Translations under genes and position numbers: made by a program
Part shown: positions 11,501 to 25,100 of the stretch, in pieces
Position numbering within the stretch: position 1 is the first letter of the stretch
How the letters are laid out: each line of letters starts with the position of its first letter
The notes under the pieces: model-generated
The model's input: the letters and a program-made list of their open reading frames with translations, nothing else
Told to the model about the DNA's origin: nothing
The model's database searches: none
Assembly (NCBI GenBank): GCA_034401795.1
Contig: CM067367.1
Span: 79,749,079-79,813,078 of the forward strand
Reading direction: 5' to 3'
Length of the DNA stretch: 64,000 nt
Origin: Chaetoderma sp. LZ-2023a
Taxonomy: Eukaryota > Mollusca > Caudofoveata > Chaetodermatida > Chaetodermatidae

Positions 11501-14500
11501 AAACTCAGCACAGTAGACATAATAGTTACATGAAATAATTGATTCCTGTCGTCAAAATATGTTTGACGAACGACTGTTGTGGCAGACCGCAAGTCCGCCA
11601 CACTAAAATGCATAACCAGCTCTAAGGAATTTAGTAGATAGCTTGACCCTTCTTAACATGTACGCTTTAAACTGACAATTTACTGGAAATGCCATTTACT
11701 GGAAATAAGAGTTACTATGCACCGGTTTTCCTGACAGAGACTCATTTTCTCGGTAGCTCCAAAGTAATGAACCACTTAAATATCGGGTGGTATTACTCTC
11801 GTAACCTTCCAGTAATAACATATTAGGTCATATAACCCATCAAAGTGGGCGCTAAGATATTGCTTTACTGCGTTTAAAAGCGGCACAGTGACTGGATTTT
11901 TTGTTCTGCCATTACCCATCAATGTTGATCATGAGAGTCGCACAGAGATTGGTTGAAAGTAATTATGTGATTAATTCGTTATGAATGACAATGAGTCACG
12001 TGATCAAAATTTTACTACGATAGTAATTTTTCATTCATGCCTAATGACATCGGATGGCCTGTGAGCCAATCATAAAATATGACTGCATTATCGATTATTA
12101 TTAACTACGACTGCGCGGTCATGCGAGACATTTCTCATTACTGGTGAATTAGCAGACCCCCCTCTAGGCTGATTCGTGACAATTTTTTTTGTTGAAATTA
12201 GTAACCGGGATCACGCCTTTCTGTAAGAATGGAATGTTTACGTTGCCGGACAGCTGTACCAGAGCTGATAATGCAATCTACTGGCCATTGATAGATAGAA
12301 ATAGTGCTAGAAAAATATTTCTTCCCAAAATAACAAGTTGCCCAGGAGTGCAACCTGTATACTAGACAACGTCTCTATCTCTACCAGCAAGTAATCTACT
12401 GTAGGTACAGTCATGGGACCAACTTTGTCCCAAAAGGGTCTAAATTTAGAAATCAATTTTGGGGTGAGTTTTATTTGTTTAAGTGAGGAATATGGCGTGC
12501 AATTAAATCTGGTATATATACAAGATTGGCTTGCCCGCCATATTTTTCACTTCCCTGGGAAAGCGTTACATTCATCATCATCATCATATTCTTGGGACAT
12601 AAGCCGCTAGAATACTGTGGTATTACACGTTATCGTATGCACAATATCATTCTCTATCTGGTACTGGCCGTTCAAGTTCAATATTATTTATTTCATGATT
12701 TAGTACAGCTTTACTGCGGACCGGGTAGCCTATATAGTATTAGGTTACCAAAGGTTACCATGGGTTACCTAAAATTTATTATTGCGTAACCTACCATGAG
12801 GTTGCCATATGTGCATTTGCGAGACCTACTGTAGGTTACCATAAAAATTCTAACTTTACACACCTGTTAAATATAACTGTAAAGCTAGGCCCCTCTAAAC
12901 ATCAACAGAATTTAAGGATGGCGGCCATTTTGAAGCCTGAAAACTGCAGTGCGAGGACGGATATATATTGTATAGAATAACCGCTGATCCAATTTATAAA
13001 AAACAAAACATTGGTAGGCATAAATAATCGTTGTATTTTTCATGCATAGCTAAATTTTCTTCAAGCATTATGTATTTTTCCTACATGTATATCACCCTAT
13101 CAAACATAGTTACCATGATACCGTAGTACCCACAGTAGCATAGTACTCAACCCTAAATCTCGACCAGCCCAGAAACTGCTTGATAAATCAACACTTACTT
13201 TGAGTTACCAGTGTTCCTGACTTTTATGTTTAAGAGCTGCTACTAAGACTAATAGTCATCAGTTTATGATTTTATTTCTAAAATTGTGTCACGTAGACCT
13301 GTTAAGAATGTAGATCGTGCATGTGCTGCATTAGAGTCGTAATACCTAGTATGGTCAGGGTACCTGTTTCTAACAGTTCTATTTCTAACAATTGCTCATT
13401 TTTGCGTTCTCCCGCACTCGTTGTTTTTTACAGAACATTTATAGATTTTATCAAAATGTAGTAGAAATTAGTAATTATTTTACCTATCTTTTTATTTGAC
13501 GTGTGAAAAACATGTGTATTACTTTTTTGAAGGTCCATAAATATGTTCACAACTGGTAAAGAAATGAAATAAACTGCTCCAGTTTTCACGTCAGGCGACA
13601 TATGCCAGTTCCTGTCAAACACGGTTTGTTGATTTCAACAACATAAAAATAATTCTTCTATGGATGCTACGAAGGCACATGGGGTGCATATATTGTTTTC
13701 AAATCTAGATTGATTTTTGCAAAGCGCATGCACAATACAAACACAGCCATAGTTTCTATATATATGTTTAAAACTAAAACAATTTTATCGTCTTATGATA
13801 TACATAACAATCTTTATTTTCATTTTAAACACCAGATTTATGACTTTACAAAGTAAGGATACAGGATTTTGATTTAGAAAATGGTGTTGCCGCTGTCTAT
13901 ATATACAGGGTATTACGAAAAATGGAATTTGACCAGGTCTCGATTTACTACAATAAATTAAGTTGTGCTCCCTTCTTAGCGGTGTTTGTATCATTATTTT
14001 TGCTGACAGACTCTCATGTTGTCATATCATAAACAGTGATGTCATATCACCATCTTGTCACTATATAAATAACGAATTTACATCCCTGTTTGAAACTGGT
14101 ACCTAAGTACACAAAAACTCTGAAAACTGATAATTATTATCGATAATACTGAACACAGGCTTTTCAAAGCTTTGAATGGTCGGGGCATTAACGATATGGT
14201 CAGTTACATGTAGGCTATTACATACTTTTGCTATTCTGTAATAAAATAAAAACTTGGATGTATTGTATTTAGCTCTCTGGATAAATAATTTTTTACTATG
14301 ACTCCTGTTACTATTTCTTGAAGCAAGTTTTAATATTGGTACTGTGTCTGGATCATACATGTAGGTATTCAAAACCTTATGTTTCAACCATGTCCCCTCT
14401 CACATGTCTGTATGTGAGTGTGAGGAGATTTAGAGAACGTAACCTATGCTCATAACTGAGATTCCAAAATCCAGGAATAATCTTTGTTGCACGCCTCTGC

Positions 14501-17500
14501 ACATTTTCCACAGAGTACGTATGCTTTTTAAGGTGTGGATTCCATACTGCATGTGCAAATTCAATGTGGGGGGGGTGCACAAAAGCTTTATATAATAGCA
14601 AAAAGTTTTCTTTATCCAAATATTTGTATGTCTGTCTAATGAGGGCCATGATACTGTTGGCCTTATTGATTTTATTTTGAATGTGATGATCAAAGGAGAG
14701 AGCTGAGTCAAAGATGACTCCGAGATCATTTTCGTTGTCCACATGGGATAGGGTATGGCTAGCATTATCTCATTCAAGTTTTTATTGGAAATTCTGTTTT
14801 GTACCTCTACCAATGGATAATACAGTACGCCACAAAAAGAACTTATGAAAAACGCATTTTTTAATGCGCCAAAAGGAAAACAAAAATGTGCCCATTTTTC
14901 AATGCGTGGTAAAACAAAATGCAATATAGAACGCGTTGTCTAGACATTTTCAGACGGGCCTAAACTCTTGTTTTGATGTGTCTAATTTGTCTTGACCCAT
15001 TAATTTTTTTCTGACGAACCTACTGAAATCTTTAAATGCACTGATAATTTTAAATTTAGGATGCGCTATATATTTGACGCGTGTTTTAAAATATTACGCG
15101 CTGGAACTACGCCGACACAAACTATTTATCTTGCGTGTGGTCGTCCTCGCATTTACTACTAATGAAGAGATCTCTGCACATGCGTAATTCCTTCTTTTTA
15201 TAACCCAAACGCATATACGATATCTCGGTGAGCACAGTTTGGCTAGAACGAAAACGTGGTTTAAACATTATTACCCTATATCGAGGACATTTGGGAATTC
15301 CCTGATGAAGTGTGATCTCAACCTATACGATTGCGTTCGCAGTGTTTTTTTTATAAATAACTAACCCACCGGGATGTACTGAATAGAGAGATCGCTAAAG
15401 AATTACGAAAATACGGTTTAAAATGTTAATACCATTTATTCAGACAAAGGAAATTTCCGGAAAATATTTCATTAAACAACAAATAAGTAAGTTACAAATG
15501 TAATAGCGCACTCATAACCTCACATGCTGTTTTATTCCAGGAAAAGTGCTACAGGTATTAGAAGTGAATGTATGGAATTGTATATGACTGAAATTTAGTG
15601 ATAATTTAATATTTAGTAATAGGTTTAGGATTATTTCTTATATGCGGAGTAGACATAAATAGGGCGTGTCACGTTAACATAATTAATGCGCGAACGCGAT
15701 GACATTAACAGCCTGAATTATAAACTCGAAAATTTATGCTAGCCACTGAACATTTAAACGCGCCTAAATAGTTTGAACTCGTTCAAATCTTCTTCAAAAC
15801 GGGTCTCAGTCTTTTCGACGCATCCACACGCTAAATGAAATTCTTGGTGCGCTAAATCTTCTTTTCCTAGCGCATCAAAATCTTATAACTGACGCAGCGA
15901 GGAAACTCCCGTTTTTTGGCGTCTTTTTGACGCTATGATCCCATTTTTTCCGCATTTTCTAGTAAAGTTATTCTTGCGGCGTACTGTACATGTATGAGGT
16001 AAAGTTTTAACATGCAGAAATTGATTATAACACAACTTCTCCAAAATCATTGGATGGAATTCAGTGAAATTTTGTATTTTGATTTACCTATATACCAGTA
16101 TATGATTGGTGAGTGAATTGATTGCAACCTAACTACTCCGAAAACCGTAGGATGGAATTCAACCAAATTTGGTATGTTTATTATCCATATTATTGCATTC
16201 AGTGGAAGAGGACACTGACATTTGACTCCACCACAGGGGGATCAAAGTGGTGAATGTGTGGACTTGCAATGATGCACTATCGCCCAAGCAATCTAGTTAC
16301 ATCATGTACATGGCATGCGTACAGTTAATCGCAATGATACCGAGGTATAAGACTGTGTTGGTGATGGTTTGGTGCTGCTGGGCAACTGAATCCTTTAACA
16401 TATTCACTATGAGTACGTATACAGGCCCTGAAAATAACAAATTGTCTAGGTTGTCCACCAGGCCAACCAGTGTATTAAAATGTGGTTGCCCTGCAGTAAA
16501 AGGTGATTGCCCCGGACCACAGGAACGTGTAATATTCATGGCCTGGACTGACAGTTAAAGGTATTGTGAATGCTTAGGCATTGTATTCTGCAGGTGTACC
16601 CAAATTGGCATAACCCATTTTTCGTTTGCGCAAATATTTCTGACACAACCTATTTTCCGTTCCCACAATTCCTTTCATGTTGTGCATAAATACATGAAAA
16701 ATGGCTGCGCAAAATGGAATGGGTTACCTAAAACAAATTTGTTTAACCCAAAAATGTGTTATGCACATTTTCAATTTGGGCAGGCCTGTTCTCTATATTT
16801 GTATATTTACCACACTTTTGGCCAGCTTGACAAATGGTGTCCTGTTTCTCTTAATCATGTCATTTGAGTGGTTGAAAATGTCTTAACCCTTTAACACGCA
16901 TATCAGCCAAAAATTATTTCTGCAGTGGTCTTGGAAAATGTCCATTTGCAGACCAAGAGAAGACTATTTTTGAAAATTTACCACTGGGTACGAGCCAGTG
17001 GTAAATTTTCCTGATAACCGAGCCAGTGGTAAATATTCAAAAAGTCTTCTTGGTCTGCAAATGGACATTTCTATGAGAAAATTGAGATTTTCTTGAACAA
17101 ATTCGAGGGCTAAAGGGTTAAGTATATCAATGATTGATAGATAGATAGATACATGTAGATAGATAGATAGATAGAATACCTATGGATTGATTTTATGTTC
17201 ATTTCTCTTGTGTGATTTGCATTTCCAGATTACCGGAGGGTCAAGTGGCATTGGCAAAGAACTGGCTGCTGAAGCATTAAAGAAAGGCTCAAGTGTCACA
17301 CTCATAGCTAGAAATAAAGTTAGTATTCGTTTTGGTCCTCTTTCAGGATTGATCAGGAGGGCAGAGTGAACTAAAGCTTTGAAATTGATCTATGTTTGTC
17401 TGTCTGCCTAACCATCTGTCCATTTATTAGCTCACCTGGTCTTTCAGGCCAAGTTAGCTTATGCCATGGCCATCGTGTCATCCGTCAACTTTTCTTATAA

Positions 17501-19071
17501 ATAACTTCTCAAGAACCATTGTGTCGATTTCAATTATATTTGGCAGGAAGCCTCATTATGACATAGGGATCCAAGTTTGTTCAAACGAAGCCGATCAGCC
17601 AATTTGGTGGGTGGCCATCTTGGATTTTGGCCGATTTTAGGAAACGTCTTTAAAAATCTTCTCTGAACTACTTGAGGGATCGATTGAAAACTCATGAAAT
17701 ATCATCTAGGGTAAGAGCTGAACCAAGTTTGTTCAAGGGAACTTGATTGGCCAAATAGTTTGGTGGCCATCTTGGATGACCTAGTCTTCCCGAAAACGAC
17801 TTCTCCAGACCCGCCAAAGGGATCGCGTCAAAATTTAGGAGATAGCATACCGTAATTAGGGAGTAAGGGCCATGGAAGTTTGTTCAAGAGAAGTTGATAC
17901 GTCAAAAAACATGGCCACCCTGCATCAATCAAAATGTAGCGCATTCGGCTGCTATTTTGAATTTCTTTATTTGATGGATTTTGATGCTGAAATTGGTTTT
18001 ATATATGTTGTTGAGTATGCTGATTTCAAATTTGCCGCTTTCAAAACTGTCGGATAAACAGTTTGGTGGCCATCTTGGATCGTTTTCCCGCTGAAACTCC
18101 CATACTAAAGCAATTGGAAAATTAAAATGTCTTCTTGAGAACCACTCGGCCTATTTCAAGTATATTAGGCAGGAATCATCCGTAGGGAACGGGATCCAAG
18201 CTTGCTCAAACGAAGCCGATCGGCCAACTTGGCCAGTGGCCATCTTGGATTTTGGCCTATTTTGAGAAATGTCCTTAAAAATCTTCTCTGAAAACGGTTG
18301 GGGCATCGATTCAAAACTCATGAAATATGATCTACAAAAAGTAGGCGAATAACTGAACCAAGTTTGTTCAATAGAACTTGATTGGCCAAATAGCTTGGCG
18401 GCCATCTTAGATGACATAGCCAAAATTTGGCAGATATAATTAGGGACTAAGGGCCATTAAAGTTTGTTCAAGGGAAGTTGATACATGTACATAAAAACAT
18501 GGCTGCCATCCACCAATAAAAATGTAGTCTTCGGCAGCCATATTTGATTTCTTTTTTTGATGGTTTTTTAAGCCAAAATTGGTTTTATATAGGTCTTTAG
18601 GTATTCTGATTTCAAATTTACAATTTTCGTCGGATCAATGGTTTGTCGGCCATCTAGGATCTTTTTCCTACCAAAAACTCCCGTACATGTACTAATACAA
18701 TGGGAAATTTAAAATGCCTTCTTCTTGAGAACCACGGCTGATTTCAAGCATACTGGACAGGAGGCATCCTTAGGGAATAGGGATAAAGGAAGATGATCGA
18801 CCAATTTGGCCCGCAGCCATGCATATTGGAATTTGGCCGACTTTTAGAAACGTCTTTAAAAATCTTCTCTGAAACTGCTTGGTGGATCGATACAGACCTC
18901 ATGAAATATGATCTAGGGCAAGAGCTGAACCAAGTTTGTTTGAGGGAACTTAATTTGCCAAATGGTTCGGTGGACATCTTGGATGAACTAATTTTCGCGA
19001 AAGCGTCTTCCAGAAATGCTGACATGGCTGAATGGATCGCGCCGAAATTTGGCTGATATGATAAATATACG

Positions 19072-19114
<43 letters not shown>

Positions 19115-22100
19115 GGTGCATATTCACATCAAAATGACTGAAAATAAATTTGGCAAAATTATATACTTTTAAAGGCTTAAATTGTTTGAATAGATGTACA
19201 TTTGTGTTTGTGTACATGTAATGAAATGAAATAAATCTTAATATATATGGATCGGGCCGACATTTGGCTGATACATATATAAATGTCTTATGTTGCTGAA
19301 CTTGAAGATAAGATCAAGGAGCTGCAATCGGCTATCCGACTTTTGAAGCTAAAGGTATTAGCACTTCCCATTCAAGGCGAGAATAGTACGAGGACTCTTC
19401 CAGGCCAGTCAATACCAAATAGCTGTGATGCAGTGCACGCTCACTGTGGGACAGCTATTCAAAATCTACATAATCGAGTAATGGCCTTGGAACATAAAAT
19501 GCTTGAAAACATGGAAAATATTGAGAAATCATCGCAGATATATATCTCACCTAACGAATTAACTTCTCAAGATCCGAAAGCACCAATGATCCTTGTACAA
19601 TCTCCTCCTATTGCAACCACAAGCGAGACAGAATACTCTTCCTACATGTATATACCATCTGGGCATAAACAGGCACATCAATCAAGCAGCCAGCAACATG
19701 TAGATAAACCAAGAGCTCATCAGCATAATTTTTTAGGTCAGGGCCACTCCATTTGGCCAAATCGAAGGCAACAACACCAGCCAAATATGTATGCAGATCA
19801 GGCACAAATGCGCAATATAATGGAAGCACAGGAAATAGATTACCCAGATGTGCACATGCAAAGGCAGGATCAATGGCATCAGAACAAGAATGGGTACCAA
19901 ACAATTATATTGCCAAACCAGTTTGTCCATCACCCCCTCAGCAGAGAGGCGCGAGAGTGAAAGATTGCTACACAACACACCCCAATCATTGGGAAGGACT
20001 CCAAACCTAGAGGGTATGGGGGTACTGCGATCATATGGCCGGAGAAAATCAATAAACATATTAACAAGCTCCCTGATGGAAGCGTCCGAATCACTGCAAT
20101 CAAACTCTTGGCTGATATCCCTATTTGCATTATAAAAATGTTTATATGCCATCTAGATCCTCAACAGCTTCAGAAGCAGAATTCACAGGTGTACTTGACG
20201 AACTTCATGAAATAATCGAAAAGTTCAAGTCTACTCATCACATCTTGCTAGCAGGTGATTTCATAGCATCACTACACAAGAGACCAAGGGATTAGAAGAG
20301 ATGCACTACTAAGGGAATTCATGAATGCGCATAGCCTAGACCTTCCATGGAACTATCCTAGACAACACACGTTTTGTTCAGAAAGTGGAAAACTTACTTC
20401 TCAGGTTGATTATTGGATGTATAAAGATTGCGCCAGTAGCATTGTAAGTGGTGTCATTATAAGTGAGCACTTCTTGAACTTATCAGATCATACTGATATT
20501 ACTCTTTCCATTAATATCAGTTTCAAAGAACGACGCTCCATCGCAACAAGAAACAAATAATTCTAATATTTGCTCAAAGATCAGATGGAATAAATGTGAT
20601 ACTACTATGTATAGGGGTATAATTTCTTCAGTCTTCAAAAACATCTCGGAAATCACTTATCATTTAGATGCAGAACTATTGCTGAACCGTGTCTCAGAAG
20701 AAATGTGAGAAGCATCTGTTACTGCCACTGGGATTGTCAAATCAGTCAGAAAGAAACATGCTAAAGGTATTCGAATATGGAGTCCAAAAATTGCCCAAGC
20801 CATAAACAGCAGTAAAGTAGCTTACAAGATATGGGTAGAAAATGGCAGGCCAACCAACCAAGAAAACAATGTGAAATATCGCTAGAAATCAAGCACGTGC
20901 CAATATTTGGATGACTATTCGACTCGGTATAAATCAAAGCAGAATAAAACATCTCAATGAAATTATGGCAGCAGACGAATATGACAAACAAACTTTCTTC
21001 AGGCTTATAGCCAAACAACTTGCCAGCCCAATACAGGGTATTACCCAACTGACACACAATGACAAAGTGTTAACAGATCCTTCTGATATACTACACACAT
21101 TCAGTCAGCCCTTCAGTGCCTTAGCTACATGTACACCTCTCAAGAACGTAGAGTACGATCAAGAGTACAAGGATATTATGGAATTGGACAGAGCATTAAC
21201 GAAGAGATGTGCCTTCAGCATTCAAATATTCAGAACTGTAAAATGCCAACTGTCAGTGAAATTCGCAAGATAATTGTAGGACTGAAACCAAACAAAGCAG
21301 CAGATCCAGCGGGTTTAACTGCAGAACATCTAAAGTATGCCCCACCTGTCGTCATGTAGCTCATGACAGATCTTATGATTTACATAATTGTACAATTATA
21401 ATTATACCAACTGCCATGAAGCAAGGCGTGCTCACACCAATTCTAAAGAAGAGCAAAGATAGTAGATTAGCAACGAATTATAGAGGGATCACGGTATTAT
21501 CAATCATAGGAAAAATCCTTGAGAAAATTGTACTACAGAGGACAAAGTCGTTCCATGATGTTGAACAGTCTAGCTTCCAAACATGGTTTACTGAAAAATC
21601 ATCACCCATAAACACAGCCCTGTTTATCACAGAACTAAAAAATGAGGCCATGGACAAACATGAACCACTATTGTTAGTAACATTAGATGCATGTAAAGCC
21701 TTTGATACTGTATGGCATTCCTCACTTTTGTGAAAGATCTACAGCGTCGGCATAACAGGTTCACTATGGACTATTGTCAAAGAGATGTACACGGGTACCC
21801 AGACAGCCGTCAAGTGAACAAGTGTACATCTCACCCCTTCCAGATACACCAAGGTGTTCGTCAAGGTGGCATACTCTTATCCATTCACTACAAACAGTTC
21901 AATAATAAATTGCTACATATTATCAACTGCAGTGCACCTACATGTGCAGATGATGTTGCAAAATTGGCAGACAATACAAATCACTTGCAGGAGCTTCTCA
22001 CTGTCGTGGAAAGATATACAAAAGAGGAAAGATATACCATTAATCCGCAGAAATCTGCTATCATATCATTGAGCCAACATGTGAAAGAGTTGGGCATGAT

Positions 22101-25100
22101 ATCACTAGCGGGAGATATCATCAAAGAGTCAGTGAGTGAAACACACCTTGGAATTGAGCGGTCAGTTTCGAATAAGGAGAATGTTGAAAAGCGTATCAAC
22201 CCAACTCGCAGAACACTACTCAATGATGGGTGCTGGCTTACATGGACATGGCAGTCTCTCTCCTATTGTATCAAGTGCCATTTGGAAAATCTATTGTCTT
22301 TCCAGACTCCTGTATGGCCTAGAAGTACTAAAGCTAACACAAGTAGCTATTAATGATCTTGAACAGTTCCAGCGATCAGTTTTTTGACAGCTACAATCAC
22401 TTCCTTCAAACACAGCATCTGTCTCAGGTTTGAGTTTGCTTGGTGTAAGACCAGTCCAAGCTGAACTTGATAGCAGGAAACTAATCCTTCTTTGCAATAT
22501 CCTTTCAGAAAAGAATACTATTGAGCATCAAATAGCGGCCCGGCAAATCGCTATGAAAGACATCAACAGCAATTGTTGGTTCTCTGAGTGTCGTAGTATC
22601 CTTCACAAATATGATTTACCAAGCATATATGAGCTTATTCATAACACTCCTACAAAAGGTAAATGGAAATCTAAGGTACCAGACGCAATTAATACTGCAG
22701 TCCAAGCACAATGGCACGAAGAATCGCTAATGAAGTCATCTCTGAAGTACTTGTGTATTAACTCATGTGCGGTGGGATCAGTTCACCATTGTTGGAGCTC
22801 AGTTGATAATAACGTTAGAGATGCTAGGCGTGCTGCCATAAAAGCGAAATTATTAACTGGATCATATACACGTAAATCAAATCGAGCTTGCTTCAATCAG
22901 CATAACACGCCGGATACATGCCTGCTTTGTCGCGATGCTCCTGACGATAGGATTCATTTTCTAGTAACCTGCAAAGCGACCGAAAACTGCAAAAAATTCT
23001 ACATAAATAACATTCAAATCATACTGCAAGACGAAAATCACCCAAACATCATCAAGACCATTATGGCAACTCCTTCACTTGCAGCACAGCTAATATTAGA
23101 TCATGAAAATATGAGGTCAGGGCATGATCTTCAATTATCTCCATCAAACTCAACACAAATTGTTAGGATCACCCGTTTTCTCTGCTATGCACTGCATAGT
23201 ATTAGAAGTAATGCTATGGATCAGCTTGCATCTTCTTCCCCCTACTAACTAGCTTTTAAATGACTGCAATGTACATGTAAGTGTACGAGCTGTTAATATG
23301 AACTGTCTTTTAAATGCAGGAATTAACAAACCTTTGATTCTAGAACACTATAATTGAACGATCTTTAGTTGCAATTTTAATTGAAATCTGACCATATTAT
23401 ACTTGATTGCCGACAATGAGCACTAAGGTTGGTGCCTCGCAAAAGGGATGTCAGAAGAAAAAGAGGAATATTTACCCTGACTTCAGGACTGAACCCACAG
23501 TGGCTGGAATTACTGATACAGTATAGTATGGCGATTTCATTCGGTATAAACAAATATAGTATTTTTAGTTGCAAATTTAAATTGGGGACTCATGTCTCTA
23601 ATTCCATTTCACAACTTAAAAAAATTATATTAATTTATAGGGAATGAAGTCATCATTTGTTAGGATTTATTTCGTTTCCTTGCAAATAGATATACAATTT
23701 AAGCCTCTAAAAGTATACAATTTTAACAATTTAATTTTCAAGCATTCTGGTGTGAGTATGTATCTTTAACAGACTAAATAGATAATCAACATGAGTGTTA
23801 TATATGCCCTGAAAGTTACCAAACTTTTTGATTGCCTCCAGGGCAACCAGTATGTTAAAATTTGCTCATCCTGCAATAAAAACTCATTGTCCAGGATCCA
23901 AGGAATGTGGAATTTTCATGCTCTGGGTTAGAATATCTTGATTTTCATTGTTGCAGGGACAGACCTGGCGTTCACAAATGATTAGCCAATAGATTAGCCA
24001 ACTACACTTTTTCTTAGCCAAACCGTAACAATTTTAGCCAATGTTTTGCAACTGAACTCTACATACCATTAATACAAGATTATGTTGGATATTTTGAAAC
24101 TAATTTGCTTGGAAGCCTAAGGCAGCAACAGCTTCCAGTCAAATTAGTTTAAAAATATCAAAAAATGGGTGCTTTTAATCTGACATATTGGGATTTAAGT
24201 GTTTATTTGGTCACAATAAAACATAATATAAGTACTAGTTAGTTCTTCACTTAGAAAATATGTATAATAATATGATTTTAATGATTAGCCAAATGTTTAG
24301 CCCACCCTGTTTTTTATTAGCCAGATCTCAACTTTAGTAGCATGTGGCTAATTGCCGAATGGCTAGGTTGGTCCCTGTGTTGTGAATCTTGGAATTATAT
24401 AAAAAAATTTTATTGTACATATATTTTACAGAATCGTCTTCAGGAAGCTAAATCTGCAATTGAAGTCTTCATTAAGCACAAAGGTGTACAGGTAAATATT
24501 TTCGTCTTATTCAGGAAATGTTAACGATGGCTCAAGATTGCGATTCAATTTGTGTACATTGTCCGATGTAGACATTAGGCAGTACGTTAACCCTTAACCC
24601 TTACCACTCTGATGTCAAAATTTTTAATTTTCAAAATAAATTAAAAGATTAACTGGTGTTCATTTTTAAACAAATTTCGTGGGAGATGGTGCTGTCGTAG
24701 ACAGCAAAATCGTCCACCAAAATTGTTGAAAAATGGACACCAGTTTCTTTGACACAGGAAAAGATAGAATATTGACATCAGCGTGCTAATGGTTAAATGG
24801 ACAAGCTAGGCAAACCAGCCTCGGCATGGGTGTTGAGGAATGTCTATTTGCAGACCAGGAAATTACAATTTTTTGAAAATATACACATGTAATATGCATG
24901 ATTGGCTTGATAACTGGCCCAGTCATTCCAGTGGTAAATTTTCAAAAATTGTCTTCTTTTGGCATATAAACATTAATTAAACAAAAAATTAAGATTTTAA
25001 CCAAAGGTTAAAGGTTTTCAGGGATTCCTGAATGTTTTGGCAGGCTGACTGAGGCCTATTACTATTAGCTCACCTGGCCTATGAGCTTATGCCATTGCGA

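Noticed and set aside
19608-20152. Minus-strand frames of 98 and 139 codons at the LINE ORF1
   Set aside because: Antisense to the ORF1-like protein with its coiled coil; no domain of their own.
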